DNA of 64,000 nt from Powellomyces hirtus. Taxonomy: Eukaryota; Chytridiomycota; Chytridiomycetes; Spizellomycetales; Powellomycetaceae. A program made the position numbers and the translations under genes. The notes beneath the pieces are model-generated. The model was not told the origin of the DNA and did no database searches. It saw only the letters and a program-made list of their open reading frames with translations. How positions within the stretch are numbered: position 1 is the first letter of the stretch; every line of letters starts with the position of its first letter. The stretch lies in NCBI GenBank assembly GCA_025526995.1, contig JAHLKG010000022.1, forward strand, positions 524,855 to 588,854, in the 5' to 3' direction. This document shows, in pieces, positions 11,601 to 22,662 of the stretch.

Positions 11601-13527
11601 ATATGCTAAATATGATGCTGGGATGGCGGATGGGATGGGATGGGAAGGGGATGGGGAAGGGGAAGGGCTCAAGGGAGGGATAATTATTCTCGAGAAGCCT
11701 CGGGCGAGTCGACGTCCCAGTTCTAGGTCGGTCGGTCCCGTTGGTTGCAATTCGTGGGGTGGCATTAAGAGGCCAACACGCCGCACAAAACAAGTCAAGA
11801 TTGCGCAAATGAGAGTCTAGCCACGAACCGCCTAAGCCACTAGCCACCCAGATAAATAGCCACGTGGTTCGGAAGCCACCGCCGCATTGGAGCCTGAATA
11901 CAGGATATCATAGCATCAGTCACTCATGCAATTCACAGAGTCATCGCCCTTCCATGACGAGACAAACATGTGGAGACTTGTGTGTATGATATCGTTAGCA
12001 ATCATCATAGAGACAAGGTCGTCGTCGCGCACAAACTCCTGCTATTGTATCGATAATCATTGGTATAAATTATAACAAGGTAACTCGAAACTAAGCCAAC
12101 CGTATCGCGAATGAATGTGCCAGAGGGAATTGAGGAGGGGGGCAGACGGGAGACGCGAGCCAATCCCAGTCTCGCAAACATGACCAGCGTGACCCTCGTT
12201 TCGCAGATACGCGTGTGCAATGAGGGGTCCTGATTTCGGTGCAACCAACAACCAAAACGTTTGGGAACTCTGAGTGCAAGAACACAAGCTTCCGGTAACC
12301 TGGACGGTACACACTCTGTTTACAGTTGCACATTGTGAACTTGGCAGGAGGGCAGGAGAGGGGGCCCAGCGGTGGTTTCCTGAACGTTCCTTTGTGACTG
12401 ACTGACTGACTGCGATTGATTGACCCCCTTCCTTGATTGAGTGGCCCCTTCGTCCAGCCTCACCCACCCCTCCCCACGGACCAGCAGATAACGGGCGAAA
12501 CGGAAGGCTCTATCACGTTCCAGCATTGCGCCACCCATCCCATCCCATCCCATCCCATCATCCCCCACGACTCAAACAGACGCTCAATGACTGACTGACT
12601 GACTGAGTCGAGTGAGTGAGTGTGTTGTCGCAAGGGCATAGATAGATACGGGATGGATGCACCATTCATTCCCCTTTGCTTAGTAGATAGACTCCTCTCC
12701 TCTCTCTCTCTCACTCTCTCTCTCAATACGCGCCTCCCTTCCGTCCCTCGCCAATCCCTCCGTCTGTATATAACAAGCCCCCTCCCCCCCCCTTCCCTTC
12801 TCTCGCGTAGCCACCCGCCCTCCATAGTGCTATAACACCACCCACCATCATCACCTTCATCATCGCCCTCGTCTCTGGTGGTTTTTACTATTAGGCGCTC
12901 ATTCATCCATCATCATCATCACCCCCTTCTATCCATCCTCTATCGATACTATCCATACTACTATCCTTCTGTCCCAGAGCGAGCGGCGTCATCATCATCA
13001 TCGTCGCGTATTACTGATAATTTCGAGCGTATCCGAGCCGCTTCCTTCCTTCCTTCCTTCCTTCCTTTCCCGCGCCTTTGCCCGCCGCGCACATCCCACA
13101 CTCAATCCTCCATACCCATTCATTCATCCGTTGCAAGGCGCTCATTCCCTCTCTCTCCCTCGCTCTCGCTCGCACATGTGCACGCTGCTGCATCCCACTG
13201 GTCCACCGTTTGGCCAGTAGCCTTATCGTCGCTCTCTATCTAGCCTTCCTACTTCCCATATCATATCGACTCCTTAAATACCGTCCACGCTTCGCATCGC
13301 CAGCCTCGTATCTCACCTCTAAACCTGGACGCAAGGGGGTTGAACGAACATTTGCATACATCTTCACCCTCGTCCAGTAACCCTAACCCCCGTTGAACGC
13401 ATCACAAGCCCGCACGCACGCACAACACAAAAACATTTCTGCACTCGCCCATACCCGTACCCCAACTGTATCTGTCTGTATCCCCATTCTGCACCCATAC
13501 TTTCCAATTGCACACACTCCCCCCACC
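11600..13527. repeat. Simple-sequence-rich upstream region of the kinase gene
   Basis: Almost 2 kb without a supported gene. It holds short simple repeats: (GGGAT)n near 11625-11650 and its complement (CCCAT)n near 12536-12560, (ACTG)n at about 12393-12412 and 12588-12606, (TC)n at about 12697-12724, (CCTT)n at about 13051-13070, and ATC/CAT triplets at 12845-13010. From about 12660 to 13520 the plus strand is strongly pyrimidine-rich, as in many fungal promoters and 5' leaders. A short CCCTAACCC motif is at about 13378. Confidence 0.7.
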
Positions 13528-14650
13528 ATGCAAGACGACCTCGTTGGCACGACCCTCCCCCACACATCCTTGCTCCTCACGGATGTCATCAACTCTGGCT
13601 CGTTCGCCACCGTATACCACGCCGTAAACACCCTCACCAAAGTGCCGTACGCGGTCAAGGCCTTGGAAAAGACTGGCTTGACAAAGTCGCAGTCGGACGG
13701 CCTATGGAAGGAAATTGGCATCATGAAGCGACTTTCAAACGAGAACGTTCCCAACATTGTAAAGTTGGAAAAAGTCGTCGAGACCAGTGAGTGGATCTTT
13801 ATGGTCCTCGAATGGTGCGAGGTCGACCTATACGATGTGCGTATTACTATCCTTTCAGCATCCCCGTCTCATCGGGTCGTTGATGATATGTTTGACTCAC
13901 TATTACTTTCTTGTGCACTGGCAGGCCATTACACAGCATACCCTACCCCAGCATACCCTCCTTCCCATCTTCCATGCTCTTTGCACAACCCTCTGCCGCC
14001 TGCATTCCCTATCCATCTACCATCGAGACATCAAGCCAGAGAACATTCTTTTGACGTCCGGTTCCCGACGCGTCAAGCTGGCCGACTTTGGTCTCTCCAC
14101 CATATACCCAATTTCCAACGACATGGGATGCGGTTCCACCCGCTACATGGCTCCCGAATGCCTTCCTGGTAACACCCAGCCCTACGATTGCGCAAAGGCC
14201 GACGCCTGGAGTCTCGGCATCGTGCTCGTCAACCTCGTCAGCGGCAAGAACCCGTGGTACGAAGCTGACATGTCGGACGCACTGTATTCTGCCTACATTG
14301 AAGGACAATCCGTGCTCCGCGAGACGTTTGGTTTTAGCGAAGAGTTTGAACGCGTCATCAAGTCCATTCTGGATCCCAACCCAATCACCCGATCCAGCGT
14401 GGCCGACATCTGGCCCCGCGTCAAGAGTGTCAAGAGGTTCTACGACACGGTCGAACCCATCGCTTCCGTCGTTGCATCGCCGAAAGCCATCCCCACGTCG
14501 CCCATCCCATCTCAATCTCCCGACACGTTTTCGAAATTGTTTACCTCTTCCCCACCGCGATACAGCAAGTTTACGATGCACGACTCTGGCTTCGAATCAG
14601 AGGAGGTGTACAACGACGTCTTTGGAATGGCAGCTCTCGCCATCTACTAA
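13528..14650 (+). CDS. Ser/Thr protein kinase, Ran1/Sks1-like
   Basis: Two exons (13528-13836, 13925-14650) join in phase to 344 residues. The start is ATG in a good CACCATG context after a long pyrimidine-rich leader. Catalytic elements in order: VAIK-type Lys44 (YAVKALEK), HRDIKPEN with Asp138, DFG Asp157 (LADFGLS), a GSTRYMAPEC activation end, and DAWSLGIVLVNLVSGKNPW. The last motif and the Cys-Gly-Ser-x-x-Tyr-Met-x-Pro-Glu block are typical of the fungal Ran1/Pat1-Sks1-Vhs1 group, which controls entry into meiosis or nutrient responses; that link is by family only. The glycine loop is unusual: INSGSFATVY keeps only the middle Gly of GxGxxG. The ~75-residue C-tail is Ser/Pro-rich. Intron 13837-13924 is 88 nt. 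Confidence 0.85.
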
Positions 14651-17292
14651 ATGAAAAAAGGCACAAAGAACATTCTTCGATTGGGTGCAAAGGAAAATGC
14701 GCCTGCGCCCCGCGCCGACATCATTCAACATCATCAAACCCATATACCTGCATCTCAAACGCATCTCTGCCGACGCGCTCGCCTGATTTCCACCGTCTCT
14801 CCCGATGCGGCCTCGCGTTTTCTTTCGCCCATTTCCATTTTTGTGCCCCTTTTTCGCTTCACAAGTGTTCTTTTTTTTTTTTTTGGTCCATAGGAGGCGA
14901 TTGTGCATGTTGTGCGTGTGACCCTTATCTCTTTTTGTTTTTTGTTTGTGTGTAGCCACCCTCACCACCACCCACCCACCCTACTTGCCTATGTATATAT
15001 TTTTCATAACCACGCGTGATCTCTTCCTGTTGATTGGTTGCATCCATTCCACTTATTTGGATCTCAAGATCTTATCTTTTTTTGCTTTCCCTTGTGCCAT
15101 TCCCTTCCCTCTTCCCCGCTATTTTTTCACGCTCGAGTGTACAGTACCCACCTATGGTAAACCCTTTTTGTGCACATCTGCCCACGGTGCCTCGGAACTT
15201 GAGATGGCTTTCATGACCCGTCAAGCGTAAGAACCCCGCGGATATACAATGCCCATGTCCTGTGTTTTAAGCAGAGTTGATTCAGTCCGGGCAAACACCT
15301 TGGTGCGTGTAGCACCGTGATTACAGCTGTAAAAGAGCCCCGTTTTGAAATCTGCCGATGGAATCATGCAACCACTCCCGTTCTCATCTAACTGGTTTTT
15401 CCAAAAAGAATCCCGACACACCCATATTTTACGCTCTGCTCAAAACGCCACAACGCCGTTCCACAGCCCCACCACACTCCCAGAGTCGTCACCGCACACC
15501 CCTCCGCAACTCAAGCACAGAAACCCACAGCTCCAGATCTCGTCTAGCCCAAAGCCCGCCCAAGAGTTCCACGCGGTAGGGCTGTTGTCCATCACACCGC
15601 CCCGCCACCCTACCGTTTTTGCCTTGTTCACATCATCCCACGGGTGGGCCCCTTCACGCTGCCGTAACCAATAAAAAACAGTACAAACATCTCATCCGTA
15701 AAGACACCCGAGCCCGCCCACCCCTCATTTCGTTCGGTTGCGTCGGCCCGCTCGTGGCGGGTTCGCGGCGGCTACGTGCCGCATCGTGAGAGCTGCGGAA
15801 CACTCTCACGCTCGCACGCTGGCAAATAGCGGCACCATTGAGGTTGTGGTGGCAAACCCGCAACGCGTCTGTCTGCGTGCCATCATTAATCAACCGCGCT
15901 CGCTGGAAATTTATTTGTAAATCCCATTCGTTTGCTCGGTTTGCGAACCGGGCCGCCCTGCCATTACATAAGGAACGCGCACCCCCCACGCTCACGTCAA
16001 CTTTGTCAGCGTACAAGAAAAAACCGTGCACAAACCGTCTACAGTAAACGGGGGTTCAGCTCACAACCCGGGTGATAAGAATGATCCCACAGACCAGGAT
16101 GGACAATATCTATAGGGAATGGGTGGAAAAACAGGGGGGGGGGGGGATATGAGACTCTTTTGACATCCAGGATGCACCCGCACCTCATTCTTTTCAGATT
16201 CTGGACACAACTCTGAAATGCAGATGTGTAAACATTTTGGGTTTTTTTGAGAGTATCACCTGTCAGCACACTTCCATGTTCAGGTGTTTTGTTGTTTGCA
16301 TTTGCATGCATTTCATATATATATCCCAGATGCAACACATCTTCTGTTGTTCCACATTTTGCGTGCGTCTTTGGAATGTTATTATTAGGCAGGTAGGTAA
16401 CCTTTTTGCATGTGCATAAGCCGTCGTCCATGAATAAAAGTTTTGTCCATTGGTTGTTTTGCAAAAACAACATTTTGATTGAGTTGAGTAGGTTCTGGGA
16501 GTGTCTCTTACTCATACATGCAAAAACCTGCAAAAAAGTGTGGTTGTTAATTGGGAGCTCAATTTTGATCCGTCATCCTGGTAGCAAAACTTGCCATCTT
16601 TAACATTATGCTGGAAGCAAACGCCATCATACTAAAAATTCAGGGTTGGCACATCAAGCCTTCCCCTGTCAGAAGCATTGTTGTATACTTTAATGTTACC
16701 ATCACGTCTATTGACTGACTGCTGGCATTAACTCTAAAGACACTGGCTGGGCTGCAATTTGTAGGCTTGGAAACAGAATTCCATGGTTCACAAGTCAGCC
16801 TCATCCAACAGGCTACTGAATCGCGCTATCTTCTCATCTGTCTTATATAGCTCAAATTGAAAACTTAAGGAGGCATCCAGAAAGCAAACCAATATTGACA
16901 AACTTTTTTTAAACAGGATATTCAAAAGACGGGCTGCGAGCTTGTCAAAGACCTTTGCTGCTCTATTCCAACTTTTGCCATAAACTTCAGAGAGGCTATT
17001 TTCTGAGCTCCGTCTACAGTTAAATGCCTGCAACTGTGTTACATCAGTCTTTTTGATCTCTTCACCAAGCTTTACATTTCCACTGGAGAAAAGTCCTTTA
17101 TAGACAAAGCGACCACAAAGTTTAAGTGAGTTGAGGTTGGTCTGCCTCCAGCACAGATCTCATATACTACTCTCAATGCTTGGGCTTTGTACCAGTGTGG
17201 TATAGCTCAGCCAGCCAACCTTGTCAAGGCTGACGTAAACTTGTAAATTGCGATCCAGTTGCAATGGTGATAATAGTGATAATGATGGTGAC
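14651..17292. other. Gene-poor stretch between kinase and DNA transposon
   Basis: The kinase 3' UTR comes first, with T-rich runs near 14870-15120. No gene could be supported in the rest. A minus-strand frame at 17033-16788 (LSEVYGKSWNRAAKVFDKL) has protein-like composition but no recognised family or start. A run of 13 G is near 16134-16146. From about 16200 the sequence is AT-richer than the host-gene part. Confidence 0.4.
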
Positions 17293-17474
17293 AATAGGAG
17301 GTTTCAAAGCTGGGTTGTATCCTTAAAATAGCAACGGTTTTTTTTTGTTTTAGTGGAACAACATTTTTTGAGCTGTTTAGCTGACGTAAGCAACTTCAGC
17401 TTTGAAAGGAAAGTTGCAGGTTGACGTTGTAAGAGTGAATCTTACAACGAATTCACCAACCTTGCTTGCTCACC

Positions 17475-18968
17475 ATGCCGCGGCTCAACCAGAAACGCCA
17501 AATCCTTGCCGAACTCGCAGCATTCCTTCAAGTCCAAGCAGTCGAAGCCATCCTTTTTGATTCGTCTAGTGAATCTGATTCAGGGGGTGATCCATCTGAT
17601 CCACTCTGTGATCCACCTGATCCATTCTGTAATCTACTCTGTGAGGACGTCAGCAGTAGTAGTGACAATGACCGTTTGGATGTACTTCAAACTTGCGCTT
17701 TGCTATATGAAGACTTAGAGTCACGCCGTTATATATCATGAGATCGTGTGCCAAAAATGGAAGCCTACGTTCGTCTCATTGAAGGGATAGATAATGTTCG
17801 ATGGCGTGACAAGGTTCGCATGACCCGAGAAGCGTTTGCCATGGTGATCCATCTGATCCAAAGAGATCCAGTCTTTCACAACTACTCAACCATGAAGCAG
17901 CAACCTGTGCGATTGCAACTCATGGTTGCCCTTTCGCGCTTCGGGCAGTCCGGCACAGATAGGCGCATTGGCATAGTGGCCCGGACATTTGGCATTGCTG
18001 AAGGATCGGTCGACATGTACACAAGACGTGTCATAATTGCGCTGAACCGGCTGGCTTCAGCTGTTGTGCAGTGGCCTGCACCTGCTGAGCGTGAGTTGAT
18101 TAAAGCTAGGATACAAGAAAGATTTGGATTCCCTGACTGCCTTGGGTTTGTTGACGGTACTCTCATTCCGCTTTATCAAAAGCCCGCCCGCGACGACGGC
18201 CCTGACTACTTTGACCAAAAGCACAATTACTCTTACAAGACCATGGTTGTCAACGACGACAAAAAGCGGATCAGACTCACGAGCTTTGGCTTTTGTGGGA
18301 GCGCTCACGACTCGCGTGTCATGGTTAACTCTGACCTTGACAAGAGCCCGAAAAGGTAGGCGGATCACGGCAGATCACGCTGGATCACGCTGGATCAGAT
18401 GGATCACAATGGATCACGATGGATGACGATGAATCAGCTGAATCACAATGGATCAGCTGGATCACGCTGGATCACGCTGGATCAGATGGATCAGTGAGTG
18501 AATCTACTTGATGTCTGATCTGCTTCCGCCACAGATACTTTGACCAAGACGAATATCTCCTTGCCGACAGTGGATATGCAATCCAGCCTCAAACAGTTCC
18601 TCTGTATAAAGGAAGGGATGCCGACGGTCCTCAGAATACCCGGTTTAATTACTTAGTTGCCAAACTACGGGTCTGCAATGAACACACCATCGGCATGTTG
18701 AAGGGAAGGTTCCCTAGTCTTAGATTGCTGCCTGTACTAGTGGGTGTCTCTCCGACGGGTGCCGTGCTAGCATAATCTTCTGCTGGACGATGCTTATTCT
18801 GAGGAGTGGGATGTGGCTGTGGATGTCGATCGAGAGGTATTGGGGTCTGCGGCAGAGTCAGAAAGTGATCGTAGTGAGCTAACACAGCTGGGTCGTGAGC
18901 GGCGTGACCAGATCCGAGACCAAGTCCTTGCTTGGGATGCGGAGGGCCAGAGTTTGGACTTGGATTAG
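17475..18968 (+). pseudogene. HARBI1-like DDE nuclease (transposase), decayed
   Basis: Starts at ATG 17475 in a CACCATG context. An in-frame TGA at 17739-17741 interrupts it after SRRYIS; the frame then continues (DRVPKMEAYVRLIEG). The catalytic triad is visible: GFVDGTLIPL (first Asp), CGSAHDSRV (second Asp), and NEHTIGMLKGRF (Glu) in exon 2. Between the second Asp and the Glu, an intron at 18356-18534 splices AG to A in phase; it is full of GGATCA repeats. Exon 2 reads YFDQDEYLLADSGY, as in Harbinger nucleases. After PSLRLL a one-base shift near 18770 separates the frame from the expected HNLLLDD, which leads to the acidic C-tail and stop at 18966. The TGA sits where an Arg codon would be expected. 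Confidence 0.8.
18360..18500. repeat. GGATCA-rich repeat array inside the transposase intron
   Basis: About a dozen GGATCA-type units, often spaced as GGATCACGCT, GGATCACAAT or GGATCAGAT, fill most of the intron. The same unit recurs at 18964-19010, 19805-19880, 20645-20820 and 21455-21520 within the same element. Confidence 0.85.
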
Positions 18969-19043
18969 ATGGATCAGATGGTGGATCAAAGTGGATCAGA
19001 TGGTGGATCAACACAAAATATATTCAAACTTATTGCTATTTCC

Positions 19044-20091
19044 TCATCTTTTTGAAATAACAAGCCTGCACCCCCCCCCCCCCCCCCCCCCGCCGCGCTT
19101 TCCGCCCCTGCCTCCCCCCCGCTTTCCCCCTCGGCCCAGATCTTTGGGCGGGCCACCCAAGGGAACGCGCTTCTTGCGCTTTGGCAGCCTCGGCATCTCC
19201 TCCTCCTCCTCATCTTTCTTCTCCTCATCTTCCTCCTCCTCCTCTGCCCCCTCCTCTTCTCCCGAGTGGGCAACGAATGCCCGGTCCTCATTGTTCTCTT
19301 CCTCCTCTTCCGAGACCGGCAACGACACCCCCAAGAGCCAGCGACCTGGGCCCTTGGGGGAGGGAGCGGGGGAGGTCTCCTCGGACGAGGACAACGACGA
19401 CGATGACGAGGACAAGGACGGCGGCAGATACTCCACCTCCGCCGCCGCCGCTTGTTTGTGGCAGGCTTTGCGGCAGCTGACCGTATTTATTGCTGCTTTC
19501 ACGGCAACAAGACCGTCCTCCAGGTTGGCCCTGAGGGCCCGCAAGGCCGTCATGGTCAGGTCCCCCCCTCCGGCGCCAGGGCCATTTCCGCCAGCATTTC
19601 CAGGCCTGCGGGTGGGGGAGTAGGAGGAGGAGGAGACCGGGAGAACAGGGAGACCAGTGCCGCGGTGGCCAAGAATCGGGCCTCCATGTCTTGCACCGCC
19701 TCGGCGGCGATGGCAGCTGCAGTCTCCCGCGCGGCCCGGGCAAGGGCGAAGGCCTCCAGCATGGGCTGGGCTGGGAGACGAATGATGAATCGACCTACAA
19801 GATGGAGATGAAATGGTTGGATCAGGCCAGATGATCCACACTGATCCAACTGGATCACACTGATCCAGGTGGATCACTCTCATCTCACGCTTCCTTACCT
19901 TCATCATTCTTCTCCTCCTTGGCCTCCTCCTTGGCCTCCTCCTTTGCCTCCTCCTTGGCCTCCCCCTTTTTCTCTCGGATCCATGCAATTCTGCATGCAT
20001 TGCACAGGGTCTGCGGCCCCCCAGGCCCCGTCCTCCATCTCCCTCCTCCGCTGTGGGTGGCACCGCATTTGATGCATTTGTGGTTGGGCAT
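19044..20091 (-). pseudogene. GATA-type zinc-finger protein of the Harbinger element
   Basis: Exon 1 (20091-19899) starts MPNHKC and holds one GATA finger: CIKC, a 20-residue loop containing GRWRTGPGGP, then CNAC, followed by a Lys/Glu repeat (KEEAKEEAKEE). A 104-nt intron (19898-19795) packed with GGATCA repeats joins in phase to exon 2, which is Ala-rich and helical (ARAARETAAAIAAEAVQD). The exon-2 frame stops at 19556 just after a run of seven G. The adjacent frame stays open and continues with RALRANLEDGLVAVKAAINT, acidic Ser/Glu tracts and a basic Gly/Arg/Lys tail (PRLPKRKKRVPLGG) to 19044. A single indel in the G run would link them; it may be decay or an assembly error. A DNA-binding role is implied by the finger. 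Confidence 0.6.
19071..19091. repeat. Homopolymer (C)21
   Basis: Run of 21 C at the 3' end of the GATA-protein gene; on the minus strand it encodes poly-Gly in the basic tail. Its exact length is uncertain in most assemblies. Confidence 0.9.
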
Positions 20092-20313
20092 GATGTTGTT
20101 GTTGTTGTTGTATGTATGTATGTGTGTGTGTGTGCTGGGATGATGAAGAAGTCTTGAGATCTGCCTTTCAACCTTTCAAGAGCTTAAACCGAGTGACATT
20201 CATAAAAGAGCTTAAAACGCGTGACATTTCAGGAAGGGAAGAAGTGACATTTCAGGGACGGTCGGTCTCACATGTGTCAGTGTTCATGAGAACCCTAACC
20301 CTTTCTAATTGTA

Positions 20314-21462
20314 TTAACCAGATACATTAACGTTACTATTGGACTGAGCCTTTGCAAGCTCTATCTTCAGTTTTAGGAGCTCCACTTCCTCAGCGTGGGC
20401 TTGACGACGTTCCCGTTCTCGTTTCTTTTCCAAATCTGGAGCCCTTGCATCTCTGATTTTTTCAATTTCTAGTCTGGTCTGAGCTTGCTTCTCGGCAACT
20501 GCTTCTATTGCATCGGCAAAGCCTAACACCCCCGCCGCGCTGTGTCCTCGAGGAGCCTCACTGTGGCCATGTTTTCGGTTGGTTATCGAAGTGGTAGATG
20601 ACAGTGTGGATGACGGTGTGGATGACGGTGTGAACATTGGTGTGGGTCGCGGAGTGGATCACGGAGTGGATCGCGGAGTGGATCACGGAGTGGATCCAGG
20701 ATCGGAAAAAGGCCTAGTGACTGGAAGAGCGTCTAACCCCGCGTCAGAGTCAGAATCACCAAGTGGATCACCAAGTGGATCACCGAGTGGATCACCAAGT
20801 GGATCCCCGAGTGGATCAAGTAACTGTGGATGGAGGGGAGTTGGATAAAGTAGCGGTGGATCGAGTAATGGTGAATCATCCGTGTCAGATGGATCGTCTA
20901 GTTTGCTCAGATGTGCATCAAGTGACTGAGTCTGGGTCGTCTGGGTCTCCAACAACATCTAAAAGTCCACCCCATTTGGTCCCTGTCCAAGCTCAGCAAC
21001 AAGCTGGGGGCGTATGCCAGCTCTTTCGCCAAAATAGGGCAACAGGCACCAGTAGTGCTTGAAGATCTTGGATCCATACTCTTGAATAGTCGATATGTTG
21101 GCCTTCTGCTCTTCAGGGATGCCTTCTCCTGTCAATTTCATCTTGTGGTCAGCAACCTTCCATTTTCGCTCAAACCCGAAGATCTTTTGTTTGATCTGGT
21201 CAGGCGTTCGGCCTCTGACGCCTTGTGCTTCTGGCCATAGAGCAAGGTCTCCGGCGATCTTGATTTTTGAAAGACCCAAAGATGTGCACTCTCCGGTTAA
21301 CTTGCTGGTTCTCGAGTGACGATATCGAGTGTAATTACCAGGAGTAGTCAGCCAATCAACAAGGATGCGCTCTTCTTCATAAGTCCAGTTGTCGCGCTTC
21401 TTCTTGGAGCTCTCAGTTGTAGATGCGGCGTCGGGAGCAACGGATTTGCCCTTTGGCAGCAT
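20314..21462 (-). pseudogene. Myb/SANT-like DNA-binding protein of the Harbinger element
   Basis: One reading frame runs from ATG 21462 to 20314 with three in-frame stops: TAG at 20959-20961 and two TGA codons around 20660-20685. The N-terminal part has a Myb/SANT or trihelix-like domain (RDNWTYEEERILVDWL, then IKQKIFGFERKWKVAD), the usual partner of Harbinger nucleases that binds transposon ends. The middle is a GDPL repeat (five units), then Ser-Thr-Pro repeats, and the C-terminus is a charged coiled coil (EKKRERERRQAHAEEVELLK). Both TGA codons fall in a 12-base repeat whose other copies read CGA, so they are plainly C-to-T changes of Arg codons. Ends SNSNVNVSG. Confidence 0.7.
20645..20820. 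repeat. GTGGATC-type minisatellite within the Myb-protein gene
   Basis: Twelve-base units (GGAGTGGATCAC / GGAGTGGATCGC) at about 20650-20700, and a second array AAGTGGATCACC at 20758-20815 that encodes the GDPL repeat on the minus strand. Confidence 0.8.
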
Positions 21463-21672
21463 GTGGATCAGATGGATCAAAGTGGATCAGATGGATCAAA
21501 GTGGATGGATCAAAGTGGATGAGATTGAGGGGTGAATATGAGTAGTAGTTTATCGTGCAGAAGGATGTTGATGGTCAGTCATCAAGGTACAGGGGGGGGG
21601 ACTGCAATGTCTGTTGCTAAGCAACTATGATGTCACGAAACGGTGCAAGAGGACCGCCAAAATGTTGTAAGG

Positions 21673-21704
21673 TCGTTAACCCTGCTCGCGAGCAGAGTTA
21701 ACGA
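21673..21704. repeat. 32-bp near-perfect palindrome near the right end of the Harbinger element
   Basis: The sequence reads TCGTTAAC ... GTTAACGA around a central CTGCTCGCGAGCAG, with one mismatched pair. It lies about 170 bp inside the right terminus and could form a cruciform or bind a dimeric protein. Near the left end a smaller hairpin, TTGTAAGA/TCTTACAA, lies at about 17428-17450. Confidence 0.8.
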
Positions 21705-21878
21705 AAAACATTGTAAGCGGTCTCAGACTGTTGTTCCACTATTTCGGAGGTAGAAATTGGTCAAACGCGCTAAGTGCAGAAGTTGGCCCTCAAGTTGTCG
21801 ACGTTTTAACTTTTTGCTGCAAGCCGAAAGTTACAACGTGTCTTAAGGCCTAAAACGCTAGCTGTGAAACCCCCTAAT

Positions 21879-22662
21879 AATGGTGATGATGGTGATGGTG
21901 ATCATGATAGTGATGATGCCGGAGTAATCCTAAAGAAAAACAGGAACGGACATAAGCCTGACAACATTACAAAGAAATAACATATATGATTTTACGTCAC
22001 AGCCCTGGCCAGTTGAACAATAATTCTGCTTGTTGGACTTAGTCGCAAAATTGTATGATGGCTCTTACATATGCAATTTTGTTCACTACTATGGTCTAAA
22101 CGTCATCCCCATTTTTTTTTGCCTTCAGTGACAGCTGTCCTTGATTAAATAGAAAAATGAGGAGATTTTGTTCCAGGCCTTAAACGTATTGTAACTTTTG
22201 ACCTGCAATGAAAAGTTACAGGGTTGACAATTTTAGGGCCAACTTTTGCTTTTGGCGCATTTTGTCAATTTCCACTTTCGGATTACTGGAAAATTTAAAA
22301 GATCTTAAAGACAAGAAAGAATGCAATCTACCCTGTGTATGTCTTTATTTGTCAACACAGGTTACATTTCACAACATACATATTCCTCCAGCACAAGTTT
22401 TTCACCACTCACTCCAATAGGCTCTCTAACAAATGTTTCAAATTTGTTTGTCCAGTTTGAGGAATATCCAAACTCGTCATAGCCAATTGGGGCATGAATT
22501 GCAAGGCTCAACCTTAAAAATACCAAAGCTTGAACAAACAAAGAGAGGCTTCAGAGTTATACTGCACCAATCACAAGTAAATATTTATTGTAGTCACTTT
22601 ATGTTTTTAAACATCTAATTGCAACATCATTCAATGTCTTAAATGTGCATACCTATTTACTC
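21879..22662. other. AT-rich intergenic spacer
   Basis: Starts with an ATGGTGATG-rich tract, then AT-rich sequence without a supported gene up to the copia 5' LTR. Confidence 0.4.

Larger units (their letters stand above)
17296..21875. mobile_element. PIF/Harbinger-type DNA transposon, three genes
   Basis: A 4.58-kb element is bounded by imperfect terminal inverted repeats. The left end is AGGAGGTTTCAAAGCTG (17296); the right end, read on the minus strand from 21875, is AGGGGGTTTCACAGCTA. AAT triplets flank it at 17293-17295 and 21876-21878, consistent with the 3-bp target duplication of this superfamily. It encodes a HARBI1-like nuclease (+), a Myb/SANT-like protein (-) and, between them, a GATA zinc-finger protein (-). 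The first two are the standard Harbinger pair; the third is extra. GGATCA-type repeats crowd the introns and gaps. Both flanks are related ATGGTGAT-rich sequence, so the element seems to have landed in a simple repeat. Each gene carries at least one stop or shift. Confidence 0.75.

Noticed and set aside
15654..16031. Minus-strand frame of 125 codons
   Set aside because: No motif, no homology cue and unremarkable composition; likely chance.
16050..17292. Second terminal repeat or older element left of the Harbinger transposon
   Set aside because: No inverted or direct partner could be found in the window for this stretch.
18895..19623. Long plus-strand frame (242 codons) with poly-Pro and poly-Ser
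   Set aside because: It is the mirror of the Glu/Gly/Arg-rich minus-strand GATA-protein tail and the poly-C run; composition is pure low complexity.
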